A DNA stretch of 64,000 nucleotides, from the NCBI GenBank assembly GCA_021798875.1, contig JAJZBN010000005.1, forward strand, positions 1 through 64,000. The letters are read 5' to 3'. Positions within the stretch are counted from its first letter, which is position 1; each line of letters begins with the position of its first letter. Made by a program: the position numbers and the translations under genes. Shown piece after piece: positions 1 to 7,813 of this stretch. Origin of the DNA: a bacterium. GTDB lineage: Bacteria > SZUA-79 > Acidulodesulfobacterales > Acidulodesulfobacteraceae. The notes below the pieces were generated by a model. That model ran no database searches, was not told where the DNA came from, and saw nothing but the letters and a program-made list of their open reading frames with translations.

Positions 1-2
1 AA

Positions 3-416
3 TTAGACGAAATAGATTATATTAACTTAGCGGAAGAGGTAAAAGACTTGGGAAAATCTGAATATTATAAGTTGGAAAGTTATTTTGCAAATCTTCTTTC
101 TCATATATATAAATGGGATAATCAGCCTGAGTTAAGAACTAAGATCTGGAAGGTTACTATTTTAAATTCCTTATTGCAAATTAAAGACGATATTCAAGAA
201 AATCCTGGTTTGAAATCTAAAATAAACGAAGCCTTTTACAGCTCTTGGCGTCAATCTGTAAATATTTTATCAAAAGATATAAAAGATGACGATATTATAG
301 ATTCTATTCCCTATGACAATCCATATTCTTTAAAGCAGGCTATTAATAAAGCATATGAAATAGTTTCCGATAAAATAGATAAAAAGGATATGCTTTTCCT
401 TAATAATATCTTTTAG
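3..416 (+). CDS. DUF29 family protein, 5' end cut by window
   Basis: The reading frame is open from base 3 to the stop at 416, so the true start lies outside the window; the TTG at 48 is internal to the conserved region. The visible protein has the DUF29 layout: an acidic start ending EEVKDLGKSE, then a helix with LLSHIYKW, then QPELRTKIW and a late NPYSLKQA segment. DUF29 proteins are small, largely helical proteins of unknown function, common in genomes rich in mobile elements. An IS3 remnant follows 15 bases after the stop, which suggests an accessory setting. Family assignment is from motif pattern only. Confidence 0.7.
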   Translation, partial: LDEIDYINLAEEVKDLGKSEYYKLESYFANLLSHIYKWDNQPELRTKIWKVTILNSLLQIKDDIQENPGLKSKINEAFYSSWRQSVNILSKDIKDDDIIDSIPYDNPYSLKQAINKAYEIVSDKIDKKDMLFLNNIF

Positions 417-430
417 TTAGTTAAAAATCC

Positions 431-655
431 TTGCATATTTGCGTTTTAAGGGCTTCTATTATTCGTTTAGGTATAAAAACCATTAACCTTTTTTCTCGTT
501 CTTATTCCACACGTTCAGGCTATGAAACGCTGAAAGACGCAAGAATCGGGATAGAAAAATATATCCATAAATATAACAACGATAGGCTTCATTCGGCGCT
601 TAATTACAGCATGCCGATGAAAGTTTACAGGCAATATTTTCAGATGGCGGCGTAA
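431..655 (+). pseudogene. IS3-family transposase C-terminal remnant
   Basis: The last ~45 codons match the end of an IS3/IS150-type DDE integrase (OrfB): a YETLKDA segment, a helix with IEKYIHKYN, the diagnostic NDRLHSALNY and a closing P-x-x-VYRQYF. The rest of the catalytic core, including the first two D residues, is absent, so this is a tail fragment only. The first ~25 codons do not resemble a transposase and are probably chance frame. The fragment ends two bases before the stop of the opposing AbrB gene, where a partner toxin might be expected. Confidence 0.7.
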
Positions 656-657
656 TT

Positions 658-921
658 TTATGCGCACTTTTGCTTATTCCTTGTTTCTTTTATAACCCTG
701 CCGACATCTTTGCGCTTTAGATTTAATTTTTTCGAAATTTCGTCACCCATAGCGATTAGATTTTTAAAATCTTTTATCTTTGGTTCTTCAATAGGCTTTA
801 AAAGTATATTGCTGCCGTCTTGACGTATAATTAGTTTGGAATTAGGCTTTAAGTTTAAGGCTTTCCTGATTTTATTCGGTATGACCACCTGTCCTTTAAC
901 GGACATGCTTGTAGTTTCCAT
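658..921 (-). CDS. AbrB/MazE-type antitoxin (SpoVT-AbrB domain), orphan
   Basis: The 87-residue protein starts with the swapped-hairpin AbrB DNA-binding domain (residues ~3-48): a TSMSVKGQVVIP strand, IRKALNLKP, then a second strand ending ILLKPI. The C-terminal half is a charged helical tail typical of antitoxins that bind a PIN-domain toxin. The start at 921 is chosen because a GGAGG lies 9 bases upstream; a longer upstream frame has no ribosome site. Such antitoxins normally sit directly upstream of their toxin. Here the downstream space is filled by an IS3 remnant, so the partner seems lost. It probably represses its own promoter. Confidence 0.75.
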   Translation of the reverse strand: METTSMSVKGQVVIPNKIRKALNLKPNSKLIIRQDGSNILLKPIEEPKIKDFKNLIAMGDEISKKLNLKRKDVGRVIKETRNKQKCA

Positions 922-978
922 AATAATAAACCTCCAAAATACGTAAGTATTTCTTACTTTTATTATAAAGGTAATCAA

Positions 979-1304
979 TTAAAAAATCAAGTTAAGATTT
1001 TTGTAAAATTAAAAAATCTGGAAAAAATACGGAATTTAAAAGCCCGTCCGATAGTAATACAATAATAAATGCTTAAATGCTGATATATTAAGAGGGCTCG
1101 CTTTGTCTGAACAAAGCTACCCCCCCCCCACCCCCCTTAAAAACCCCCAGCAAAATCGGGAATGCCATAGAAACCTGTTAAGCTTTACTGTGGTCTTTGC
1201 TCCCGCTGGTCGCATAGTTCTTTTTTTAGCGGTCATAGATATACTTTATATTATCAATTAATATTTAGATTGCCGTTCAAGGATTTGCGGTAGGTTTTCA
1301 ATAA
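979..1304. other. Intergenic stretch with hairpin and poly-C tracts
   Basis: No gene is seen here. A perfect 7-bp hairpin (GCTTTGT / ACAAAGC, CTGA loop) spans 1100-1117. It is followed at 1120-1136 by ten C residues, one A and six more C residues, and then by another short C run near 1144. In an AT-rich genome this tract stands out and is a likely slippage site or assembly weak point. The rest is unstructured and may be eroded mobile-element sequence, although no transposase is recognisable. Confidence 0.5.
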
Positions 1305-1514
1305 TTATTTTCTTATTAAATACATAATAATAGTCAATATTATGCTTGCTATTATGCTTAATCCCAATGGAAAATAAAAAGTAAAATTGCCTTTTTTAAT
1401 TATTATATCTCCAGGAAACTTGCTTATAGGCAGTTTATGAAAAACAATAAATAATAAACCTAAAATTATCAATGCTATTCCGGTTAATATAAGAATTCTG
1501 CCTAATCCATACAT
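1305..1514 (-). CDS. DUF2905 small membrane protein
   Basis: A 69-residue protein with two hydrophobic segments (residues ~6-26 and ~48-66) joined by the family signature: LPISKFPGDI followed by a short basic strand. Length and layout match DUF2905, a two-helix inner-membrane protein family of unknown function. It lies 40 bases downstream of the dinB stop on the same strand and could be read from the same transcript, but no functional link is known. Confidence 0.8.
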   Translation of the reverse strand: MYGLGRILILTGIALIILGLLFIVFHKLPISKFPGDIIIKKGNFTFYFPLGLSIIASIILTIIMYLIRK

Positions 1515-1554
1515 ACATTTAGCCTCTGCGTTTTTGAAATTAATTGATTAAAAT

Positions 1555-2790
1555 TTATACTTTTATATCCATAAGCGGCATAGAAAATATCCTGGCATGC
1601 CCGTATTTTAAAGAAGGTATGCTTGAAGCAAGATGAACGGAATTTCTTCCGAATTTTTTATTTATATCGTCTATAGAATCGTATATGCGTTTTATTTTAT
1701 CTATTTTAACCGTATCGTCAAAAAGCGAATACTGAATGTTGTCCGTAAGATGTAAAACTATTTCAGTCTGCCTATATGAATAGGCTTTTTCATATATGTA
1801 CCTAAAACCTTCTTCTAAAGCATCCATAAGCAGGGGCGGAAAAGCCGAAGGGGTCGTAAGTTTTATCTGTGCGCCGGACGTTTTGAAATCTTTGGTTTTT
1901 AAAAAAATAGAAATTTTTGCGGCGGATAATTTAAATCTTCTGGCTTTAGCGCAGGCATTTTCCAAATTTTTAGTAAGTTCGGAAAAAAGAAATGTCTCGT
2001 CGCTTGAGGGAGGATAAAAGCTTTTAGCCTTGCTAATAGTTTTATACGTTGATTTAGCGGACGGGTTTATTCCGAAAACTGAATTTCCCCTAAGTTCAAG
2101 CCAAGTTTCTTTATACGGTTTAGATAAATACTTATCGATAAAGGTTTCGTCTTTAACGGCGAAGTCTAAAGCCGAATTGATGCCGAATTTTTTCAAAAGA
2201 TACGCCGTATTGCTTCCTATGCCCCAGACGTCTTCTATATTTATATCGCGTAAAATATTTTGTATATTCCTGCCTTCTATTACGGCAAGTCCCTTTGGTT
2301 TTTTAAGTTTAGAAGCTATTTTTGCAAGCGTTTTCGTTATGCTTACGCCTATCGAAACGGTTATAGACAGCTCTTTCTCTACCGCAATCTGCATCTTTTT
2401 AGCAATTTCTTCGTAGGAGCAGGAAAACACTCTTCTTAATCCGCTTAAATCGACGAAAGCCTCGTCTATCGAATACTCTTCTACCTGCGGCGAAAAGTTT
2501 TTTATTATATTGAACATGCGTAAAGAAAAAAGAGAGTATGCTTCGTAATCCGATTCTATTACTATAAGCCCAGGACATATTTTTTTAGCTTCGAAAGACC
2601 TCATGCCGCGCTTTACGCCTCTTGCTTTAGCTTCATAGCTTAAAGCCGTTATAATACCCCGCTCTTTTCCTACCGCAACGCATTTTCCGTTTAAAGACGG
2701 ATTTAACGCGCGCTCGCATGCTACGAAAAAAGCGTCGGCATCTATGTGAGCGATAGCCTTCGGCCATGAATGTACGCAAAAATTAGTCAT
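1555..2790 (-). CDS. dinB: Y-family DNA polymerase IV (DinB)
   Basis: Translesion polymerase that copies damaged templates at low fidelity and without proofreading. The 411 residues begin with the catalytic HIDADAFFVACE motif (residues ~16-27), continue with the fingers (SYEAKARGVKRGM) and the second acidic motif YSIDEAFVDLSG near residue 105. Helix-hairpin-helix elements follow (IEDVWGIG), then a little-finger domain to the end. Length is slightly above the ~350 residues usual for Pol IV. No clear beta-clamp peptide was recognised at the C terminus. It follows a lexA-type repressor on the same strand after ~220 bases, fitting SOS control. Confidence 0.9.
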   Translation of the reverse strand: MTNFCVHSWPKAIAHIDADAFFVACERALNPSLNGKCVAVGKERGIITALSYEAKARGVKRGMRSFEAKKICPGLIVIESDYEAYSLFSLRMFNIIKNFSPQVEEYSIDEAFVDLSGLRRVFSCSYEEIAKKMQIAVEKELSITVSIGVSITKTLAKIASKLKKPKGLAVIEGRNIQNILRDINIEDVWGIGSNTAYLLKKFGINSALDFAVKDETFIDKYLSKPYKETWLELRGNSVFGINPSAKSTYKTISKAKSFYPPSSDETFLFSELTKNLENACAKARRFKLSAAKISIFLKTKDFKTSGAQIKLTTPSAFPPLLMDALEEGFRYIYEKAYSYRQTEIVLHLTDNIQYSLFDDTVKIDKIKRIYDSIDDINKKFGRNSVHLASSIPSLKYGHARIFSMPLMDIKV

Positions 2791-2980
2791 AATTTACCTT
2801 TTGCTATACCCTCTCTCTATATATATATCTTATCTATACTATATATGTTTGATGCTTTATATCTTCCTATTTATATCAGCCGTCCGCATTATTTATGAAT
2901 TAATTACTCTTCGCTTCGTTGGTTTTCGTCCGCCTATGCTTTATGCCTCCGCTAAATAATTAAAGGCGGATATATATACT

Positions 2981-3010
2981 TAACTTATGTTAACTTATGT
3001 TAACTTATGT
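2981..3010. repeat. Three exact tandem 10-bp repeats after lexA stop
   Basis: The decamer TAACTTATGT occurs three times without a break at 2981-2990, 2991-3000 and 3001-3010. Each junction creates the palindrome GTTAAC. The array touches the lexA stop codon and lies in the lexA-dinB gap. A 10-bp period matches one helical turn, so stacked binding of a protein is plausible. It could equally be a slippage product. It bears no resemblance to the lexA operator. Confidence 0.85.
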
Positions 3011-3657
3011 TACCGATATTTTCTTATAGTGCCCACTACTACTCCCGCAACCGTTAATTCCTGCTTGGGTGTTATAAGTCCGTACTTAGGGTTTGCCGGT
3101 TCAAGTATATATTTACCGCCATCCTTCCTGAGATATTTTATCGTCCAGTCGCCGTCCACGCGCGCTATTACTATATCCCCTTCTTTAGGCGTAAGCGATT
3201 TATCTACTACTACAAAATCTTTCGGCATAATGCCGGCGTTAATCATCGAATCTCCTGAAACTTCAAGCATAAAAGAAGAATTTGGATTTTTTATTAAAAG
3301 TTTATCGATGGAAATGCTGTCTAACAGCTCTTCTTCCGCCGGGCTGGGAAAACCCGCCTCGACGCTTCCGAGAAGTTTAAGAAGACCGCCGCCTGCGTAT
3401 GCGCCTGCCGCTGTAGAAACAGCAACCGCGTATGCATTAGGAGGCATAGCCGAATAACCGCCGTAAACCGGCAGTAAATATCCCTTGGAATCTTTTTTTA
3501 ATAAACCTCTTTCTATGAGTTTACCGACTATTTTAAAAACCGCATTTTTTGATTTCACTCCGAATAAATCCGTCATTTCGGAATATGTGGGCATTCTTCT
3601 GCTTTTAGCATAAAAACCATTTATAGAATCGAGCCTGCCTTTAAGTTTTATATCCAT
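3010..3657 (-). CDS. lexA: LexA-like repressor (S24 autoprotease)
   Basis: Predicted SOS repressor of 215 residues. Residues 1-63 form a winged-helix DNA-binding domain with the GV-x-SKNAVFKIVGKL recognition region. The cleavage site is Ala101-Gly102 inside VEAGFPSPAEEE, a UmuD/LexA-type context. The Ser/Lys dyad is Ser137 (SGDSM) and Lys174 (WTIKYL), so self-cleavage should work. The linker at residues ~69-92 is unusually rich in Ala, Gly and Tyr. The gene is preceded by a strong promoter with an embedded operator and followed by dinB. It could be a UmuD-like or phage-type repressor, but its DNA-binding domain and dinB partner favour LexA. Confidence 0.85.
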   Translation of the reverse strand: MDIKLKGRLDSINGFYAKSRRMPTYSEMTDLFGVKSKNAVFKIVGKLIERGLLKKDSKGYLLPVYGGYSAMPPNAYAVAVSTAAGAYAGGGLLKLLGSVEAGFPSPAEEELLDSISIDKLLIKNPNSSFMLEVSGDSMINAGIMPKDFVVVDKSLTPKEGDIVIARVDGDWTIKYLRKDGGKYILEPANPKYGLITPKQELTVAGVVVGTIRKYR

Positions 3658-3812
3658 ATTTAGAATTATAATAATTAATGAAATTAATGACGGAATTTAA
3701 ATTATAGATTATTAAATTATTTTAAATATTATTGAAATTATTTTGCGTTAACGTTATATATAGAAGAATAAGACGGCATACATATATAACGGAATATAAT
3801 GCCATACATATT

Positions 3813-3842
3813 ATAATATAGTAAACAATCGTTCACTGTCAA
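3813..3842 (-). promoter_or_regulatory. lexA promoter with embedded LexA-type operator
   Basis: On the minus strand a consensus -35 TTGACA (3842-3837) is followed after 18 bases by a -10 TATTAT (3818-3813). The spacer holds an almost perfect inverted repeat, GTGAACGATTGTTTAC (3836-3821). It is arranged as GTGAAC-N4-GTTTAC and is close to the GAAC-N4-GTTC core of Gram-positive-type LexA boxes. Bound repressor would cover both promoter elements. A second, divergent promoter for the DUF445 gene could also be affected. Confidence 0.7.
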
Positions 3843-3889
3843 GCAAAAAAATTATGTCAATACTATAAAATAATGATAAAATTAAAAAT

Positions 3890-5449
3890 ATGGATTTAAA
3901 AGCCAAAAATAAAATTATCGCAAATCTATTTCTTTTATTTGCTTTTTTAATTTTTTTAGCATCTTACCTTATCCGCGTCGATAACATCTGGGTATTTATA
4001 CTGCAAAGGGCTTCGGCGGCGGCGCTTATAGGCGGCATCGCCGACTGGTTTGCCGTCACGGCTTTATTTAAATATCCGCTCGGACTTCATATTCCGCACA
4101 CGAATACTATTAAAAACAACAAAGAAAAAATTATTAATGCGATAAGCAATACCGTCAACGATGTATGGCTCGGCAAAAACTATCTTGCGTCGGAAATAAG
4201 CGGCGTAAATTTTTCCGATATCCTGCTAAATATTATCAAAAAAGATAAAAATAAAAATAAATTAATGCTGTCTTTAAGAAAATTAATTTTAAAATCGGTT
4301 AATTATGCCAAAACGGATAAATTTAAAAATTTTTTAAATAAAAATATCGATAAAGCATTAGATAAAACGCTGTCCGACGACAGTATATCCAAAAATATAA
4401 TAAGCAAATTAACCTTATTTTTGGAGTCCGAAGATTCGGATTATATTTACGATAATTTAATTAATTATATAAGCGGATATATTAAAGCGTACAATGCGGA
4501 CGATCTGTCAAGAAAAATCTTGAACGCATATTCGGATGAAATTATAAAATCTATAAAATTTGCCGGAAATAAAATAATAGAAGAAAATTTCGCCTATATT
4601 ATATCCAATTTAAGCGACTTCGCAATATTGAACATAGAAGAAAACAGACCATATTTAAAACAGCAAATCGCCGAAATAATCGAAAAATATAAAAGCGGTT
4701 CAGCCGTAAAGAACATACTGATGTTTGTAGCGGAAAAGACAAATATCATAGACATAGACAGACTTTCCAACGAAATTATAGCAAAAATTATAGATTTTAT
4801 TAAAGATATAAAAAACAACGAAAATAACGAAGTCAGATTAAATATAAAAGATTATATTTTAAGCTCATTAAACGATATAGACAAAACTTCAAGGATTCAA
4901 ATTTTAAATACCGTCGAAACGATTATCGACGAAAATGCCGATAAAATAAAAGATTACATAATACATTATTTAAATAACGACGAACTGAAAAAAACAATTA
5001 AAAATAAACTTTCAAATTTTATTAATTCGGAGGGTTTGAATATTATAGTCCGTTTTAAAGACCGCTTAAAAAGCCTTGTACGCGACGCAATAATAAATTT
5101 TATTGGTTCAATACTTAAAAACAACAAAGATTATGTCGTTAATAAAAAAATGTTTAAAGAAAAATTTAATTATTTTTTTATTTTCATGGAAAATGAAATA
5201 TCCAAAAACACCGATAAAATTGATGTTTTTTTAAAAAGCAACATTATATATCTTATGAAAATCAATCATTCTGCAATAGGAAAACTTATAAGAAAAAATT
5301 TAGAAAATCTCGACGAAGATAAATTAGTCGGCCAAATCGAAGATAAAATCGGCAACGATTTACAGTATATAAGAATAAACGGCGCGATAACCGGCTCTTT
5401 TATCGGAATAGTTATAGCCATCCTGAGCCTTATTTTAAAGAAAATATAA
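3890..5449 (+). CDS. DUF445 membrane protein
   Basis: A 519-residue protein with an N-terminal membrane segment (residues ~10-30), then the family signature ALIGGIADWFAVTALFKYPLGLHIPHT near residues 45-70. A long helical, Lys/Asn-rich middle part follows, with a final membrane segment at the extreme C terminus. This matches the DUF445 (YjiN-like) family, which is anchored at both ends in the inner membrane with the bulk in soluble space; its function is not established. It is divergent from lexA. A TATAAA-type -10 lies about 20 bases before the ATG, but no ribosome site is obvious. Confidence 0.85.
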   Translation: MDLKAKNKIIANLFLLFAFLIFLASYLIRVDNIWVFILQRASAAALIGGIADWFAVTALFKYPLGLHIPHTNTIKNNKEKIINAISNTVNDVWLGKNYLASEISGVNFSDILLNIIKKDKNKNKLMLSLRKLILKSVNYAKTDKFKNFLNKNIDKALDKTLSDDSISKNIISKLTLFLESEDSDYIYDNLINYISGYIKAYNADDLSRKILNAYSDEIIKSIKFAGNKIIEENFAYIISNLSDFAILNIEENRPYLKQQIAEIIEKYKSGSAVKNILMFVAEKTNIIDIDRLSNEIIAKIIDFIKDIKNNENNEVRLNIKDYILSSLNDIDKTSRIQILNTVETIIDENADKIKDYIIHYLNNDELKKTIKNKLSNFINSEGLNIIVRFKDRLKSLVRDAIINFIGSILKNNKDYVVNKKMFKEKFNYFFIFMENEISKNTDKIDVFLKSNIIYLMKINHSAIGKLIRKNLENLDEDKLVGQIEDKIGNDLQYIRINGAITGSFIGIVIAILSLILKKI

Positions 5450-5637
5450 TATTTTATTTATTTTGCATAGTCTATTCTTTTAGAGACGAAGAAGAACGTA
5501 AAACAGTTTCAAAGATAACGCTTTCAAATATTAAAGCTTTTGCTTTGCCGGTCTTAACCTTGTCAAAAATAGAATGGGTAAATTTAAATGCGTAGGGGGG
5601 CAAAACAACTTTTTTTTAATTATTCTTAAAAAAATAA

Positions 5638-5982
5638 TTAAATAATGTCTAAATGTATTTTTATTGCTTTAACAATTTGCTCAAATAGAACTTCGGGCAG
5701 GTTTCCTATTCTTTCCTTAATTCTTTTTTTATCTACGGTTCTAATTTGGTTTGCTTTTGCTTTTGAATCGTCTTTTAAATTGGCTGTATTTTTTTCAATA
5801 AACACTTCAAAAGGATAAATATTCTCAGTGCTTGTCGTCAGCGGGACGATAGTAACGGTATCCGCAAATTTATTATTTATATCATTTGATACTATAACGG
5901 CAGGTCTCGTTTTCCCTATTTCTGAACCTTCCGTGGGATTAAGATTAATCCAATAAATATCGCCTCTTTTAAATAATTCCAT
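5638..5982 (-). CDS. mazF: MazF/PemK-type endoribonuclease toxin
   Basis: A 114-residue toxin that would cleave mRNA at short sequences. The family features are present: GDIYWINLNPTEGSEIGKTRPA at the start, with the conserved Arg-Pro, the VIVSND strand, the IVPLTTS segment with the conserved Thr, and the NQIRTVDKKRI motif near residue 80. It appears complete. It overlaps the upstream antitoxin gene by 14 bases, the usual coupling in such pairs. It is the only toxin in this part of the window that looks intact. Confidence 0.9.
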   Translation of the reverse strand: MELFKRGDIYWINLNPTEGSEIGKTRPAVIVSNDINNKFADTVTIVPLTTSTENIYPFEVFIEKNTANLKDDSKAKANQIRTVDKKRIKERIGNLPEVLFEQIVKAIKIHLDII

Positions 5983-6196
5983 CGCTGATTGTATGCTCCC
6001 ATTCGGCAGTTATTTTCTTATCCTCTTTTTTTGTAGCAATATATCCTTCTTGAAGTAATTTCGCAAGTTTTTGTTTTTTTTCTTTTTCCAAATATTCCTT
6101 TATGGCATTAGATATAAAAACAGACTTATTTTTTATGTCCTGTATATCATTAGCTACATCTAACGGCAAAGTTATATTAAATCTTTTTGTATTCAT
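5969..6196 (-). CDS. Ribbon-helix-helix antitoxin of the MazF pair
   Basis: A 75-residue protein with an N-terminal RHH/CopG-like strand (KRFNITLPLDVANDI) followed by two helices (SVFISNAIKEYLEKEK), which dimerise to bind operator DNA. The acidic C-terminal tail (EWEHTISDGI) would neutralise the toxin. Two adjacent ATG codons are possible; the second (6196) has better spacing from the GGAGG at 6203-6207. It is translated just before and overlaps mazF. A palindromic operator lies directly upstream. Confidence 0.85.
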   Translation of the reverse strand: MNTKRFNITLPLDVANDIQDIKNKSVFISNAIKEYLEKEKKQKLAKLLQEGYIATKKEDKKITAEWEHTISDGII

Positions 6197-6209
6197 CATA
6201 CACCTCCTT

Positions 6210-6247
6210 AATGTATTAATAATACATTATTATTTAATATTTGTAAA
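6210..6247 (-). promoter_or_regulatory. Toxin-antitoxin promoter with palindromic operator
   Basis: On the minus strand TTTACA (6247-6242), a 17-base spacer and TATTAT (6224-6219) form a good promoter. The -10 lies inside a 19-bp palindrome, AATGTATTAATAATACATT (6210-6228), with 9-bp arms around one central base. A dimeric RHH antitoxin binding there would block RNA polymerase, matching the usual autoregulation of such pairs. The ribosome site AAGGAGGTG follows immediately. Confidence 0.75.
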
Positions 6248-6383
6248 ATATTTTTCTTTAATTATCTATAAGCGAAGAACCGATTTCCAAAAAAATTAAA
6301 TTCCGTAAATATAGTCCGCCCATGAATAACACGGTATCTATGCCCTGTCCCACTATAAGCGACTCTTGTTTAAGTTCGTCTAT

Positions 6384-6533
6384 AATTAAATATCTGCATT
6401 CATTCTGTTCTCAAAATTGCCGATAGAAACCGTTAAAATGGCTTTAAACTATAATGAACACAAAAAAAATAAATAAAACAGCAATAAGGCATTTTATCAG
6501 GCAGAGCTGATTAATCAGGCATTATATCAGGCA
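6384..6533 (+). repeat. Dispersed island repeat, copy A
   Basis: About 150 bases closely match copy B at 8491-8643 and partly match copy C at 11101-11207. Shared landmarks in order are AATTAAATATCTG, ATAGAAACCGTTAAAAT, GCTTTAAACTAT, TGAACAC plus an A-run, GCAATAAGGCATT and three iterations of ATCAGGC. The copy sits between the fic gene and the mazEF-type pair. Immediately left of it, a coding-like minus-strand fragment (to about 6254) looks like an eroded gene end, but no family is recognised. The stretch from 6534 to 6650 shows nothing else. Confidence 0.8.
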
Positions 6534-6651
6534 ATATCTCTGTCGCCGAACGGCTCGTTGAAAATTATATTATTAATTTTATCCGCAACAAATTACGTAT
6601 TTTAAATTTTTATAATTTCACCAACTGTTGACATAAAACTATACAATACTT

Positions 6652-6690
6652 CCGCATAATCTGCGGAGAATAAATAAGCTTATCTCCGCA
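6652..6690. promoter_or_regulatory. Palindromic TGCGGAGA sites downstream of fic
   Basis: CCGCATAATCTGCGG (6652-6666) is an inverted repeat. It is followed by TGCGGAGA and its inverse TCTCCGCA (6683-6690), which form an 8-bp stem. The same words recur in the fic promoter at 7814-7853. There is no T-run after the stem in the fic reading direction, so a protein-binding site is a better reading than a terminator. Confidence 0.55.
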
Positions 6691-6706
6691 AAAATCATGC
6701 TATGCT

Positions 6707-7801
6707 CTATGTATTTATAACATAACGTGTACTTCGACCTGAACCTATTTTTTTTAGTATATTTTTTCCTGTTAAATCCGCTATATCTCTATTTGCGGAA
6801 TCCTGCGAAGATTTTGAAATTTTAGCCCATTTAGAAGAAGTAAGGTTGCCTTCAAATCCGTCAAGGAATCTGTTTAATACTTTTTTCTGTCTGTCATTAA
6901 AGGTTACCATAGAATATTTATGCCAGAAATTAGCTTTATTAAAGACGACGGAAAGAGTTTCTTCGGTATTTTCGATTGCTTTATGCAAACATTCAAGATA
7001 CCAGACAAGCCAGTTTGTTATATCCATATCTCCTTTTTGAGTTTTCTCGAGAATATCGTAATAAGCTTTCCTGTCTTTCCTAATTTGGGCGGAAACGCTG
7101 TAAAATCTTTGCTCGGTATTTTCCGCCTTAGCTAAAAGCATATCGGTTATTGCTCTGGCAATACGGCCGTTGCCGTCGTCGAAAGGATGTATCGTAACAA
7201 ACCATAAATGAGCAATTCCTGCAGCTAAAATGCCGCAAATTTCTTTAGAATTATTAATCCAGCCAAGAAAACGCGATACTTCAATGTCTAAAAACGATGC
7301 GTCAGGCGCTTGATAATGGACTTTCTCTTTTCCGATACGTCCGGAAACTACCTGCATTGGCCCATTTTTATCGTCACGAAATTTACCGACTTTAATTTTA
7401 TGCATGCCGCTATATCCTGTCGGAAACAGCGAGGCATGCCAACCAAAAAGTCTATGCTTAGTTAACGGTTTATCATAATGTCGCGTTGCATCCATCATCA
7501 TTTCGACAATGCCTTCAACGTTTCGTTCAACATTAATTCCACCGCCTACATCTAAACCCAAACGCCTGGCGATAGAAGACCGCACTTGCTCTTTATTGAG
7601 AGCTTCTCCTTCTATTTCACTGGATTTCAATACATCTTGGGTTAAAACATTAAGAACGGCTTCTTCTTTAAGCTCAAAACCTATTCCTTCCATTTTTCCG
7701 AGTAATAAGCCCTGTGAAAATTTAACCTCGGAAAGAAGTTTCAATACCTTTTCTTGATTCCATTTAAATTCCGGCCAGTTTGACCGTTGATAAATATACA
7801 T
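6707..7801 (-). CDS. Fic family protein (AMPylase-type) with C-terminal winged helix
   Basis: Fic enzymes transfer AMP or related groups from nucleotides to target proteins. The core motif HPFDDGNGRIAR is complete at residues 205-216, including the catalytic His. The N-terminal inhibitory helix motif S-x-x-x-E-G is present as SSEIEG at residues 60-65, which marks a class II, self-inhibited Fic. The first ~80 residues resemble the DUF4172 module found before such Fic domains. The last ~80 residues have a winged-helix look with an SSQDSANRDIADL recognition segment, so DNA binding is plausible. No separate antitoxin gene is present. Repeated TGCGGAGA sites on both sides suggest autoregulation. 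Confidence 0.88.
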   Translation of the reverse strand: MYIYQRSNWPEFKWNQEKVLKLLSEVKFSQGLLLGKMEGIGFELKEEAVLNVLTQDVLKSSEIEGEALNKEQVRSSIARRLGLDVGGGINVERNVEGIVEMMMDATRHYDKPLTKHRLFGWHASLFPTGYSGMHKIKVGKFRDDKNGPMQVVSGRIGKEKVHYQAPDASFLDIEVSRFLGWINNSKEICGILAAGIAHLWFVTIHPFDDGNGRIARAITDMLLAKAENTEQRFYSVSAQIRKDRKAYYDILEKTQKGDMDITNWLVWYLECLHKAIENTEETLSVVFNKANFWHKYSMVTFNDRQKKVLNRFLDGFEGNLTSSKWAKISKSSQDSANRDIADLTGKNILKKIGSGRSTRYVINT

Positions 7802-7813
7802 ATATATAATCTC

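Noticed and set aside
5450-5637. Plus-strand coding-like tail (CIVYSFRDEEERKTVSKITL and so on) after DUF445
   Set aside because: It is ~50 codons with no start codon and no family match; it may be a remnant but cannot be supported as a feature.
6254-6400. Minus-strand coding-like fragment with RYLIIDELKQESLIVGQG
   Set aside because: It is open and protein-like for ~45 codons but has no start, lies in a promoter region at one end and in a repeat at the other, and matches no family that I know.
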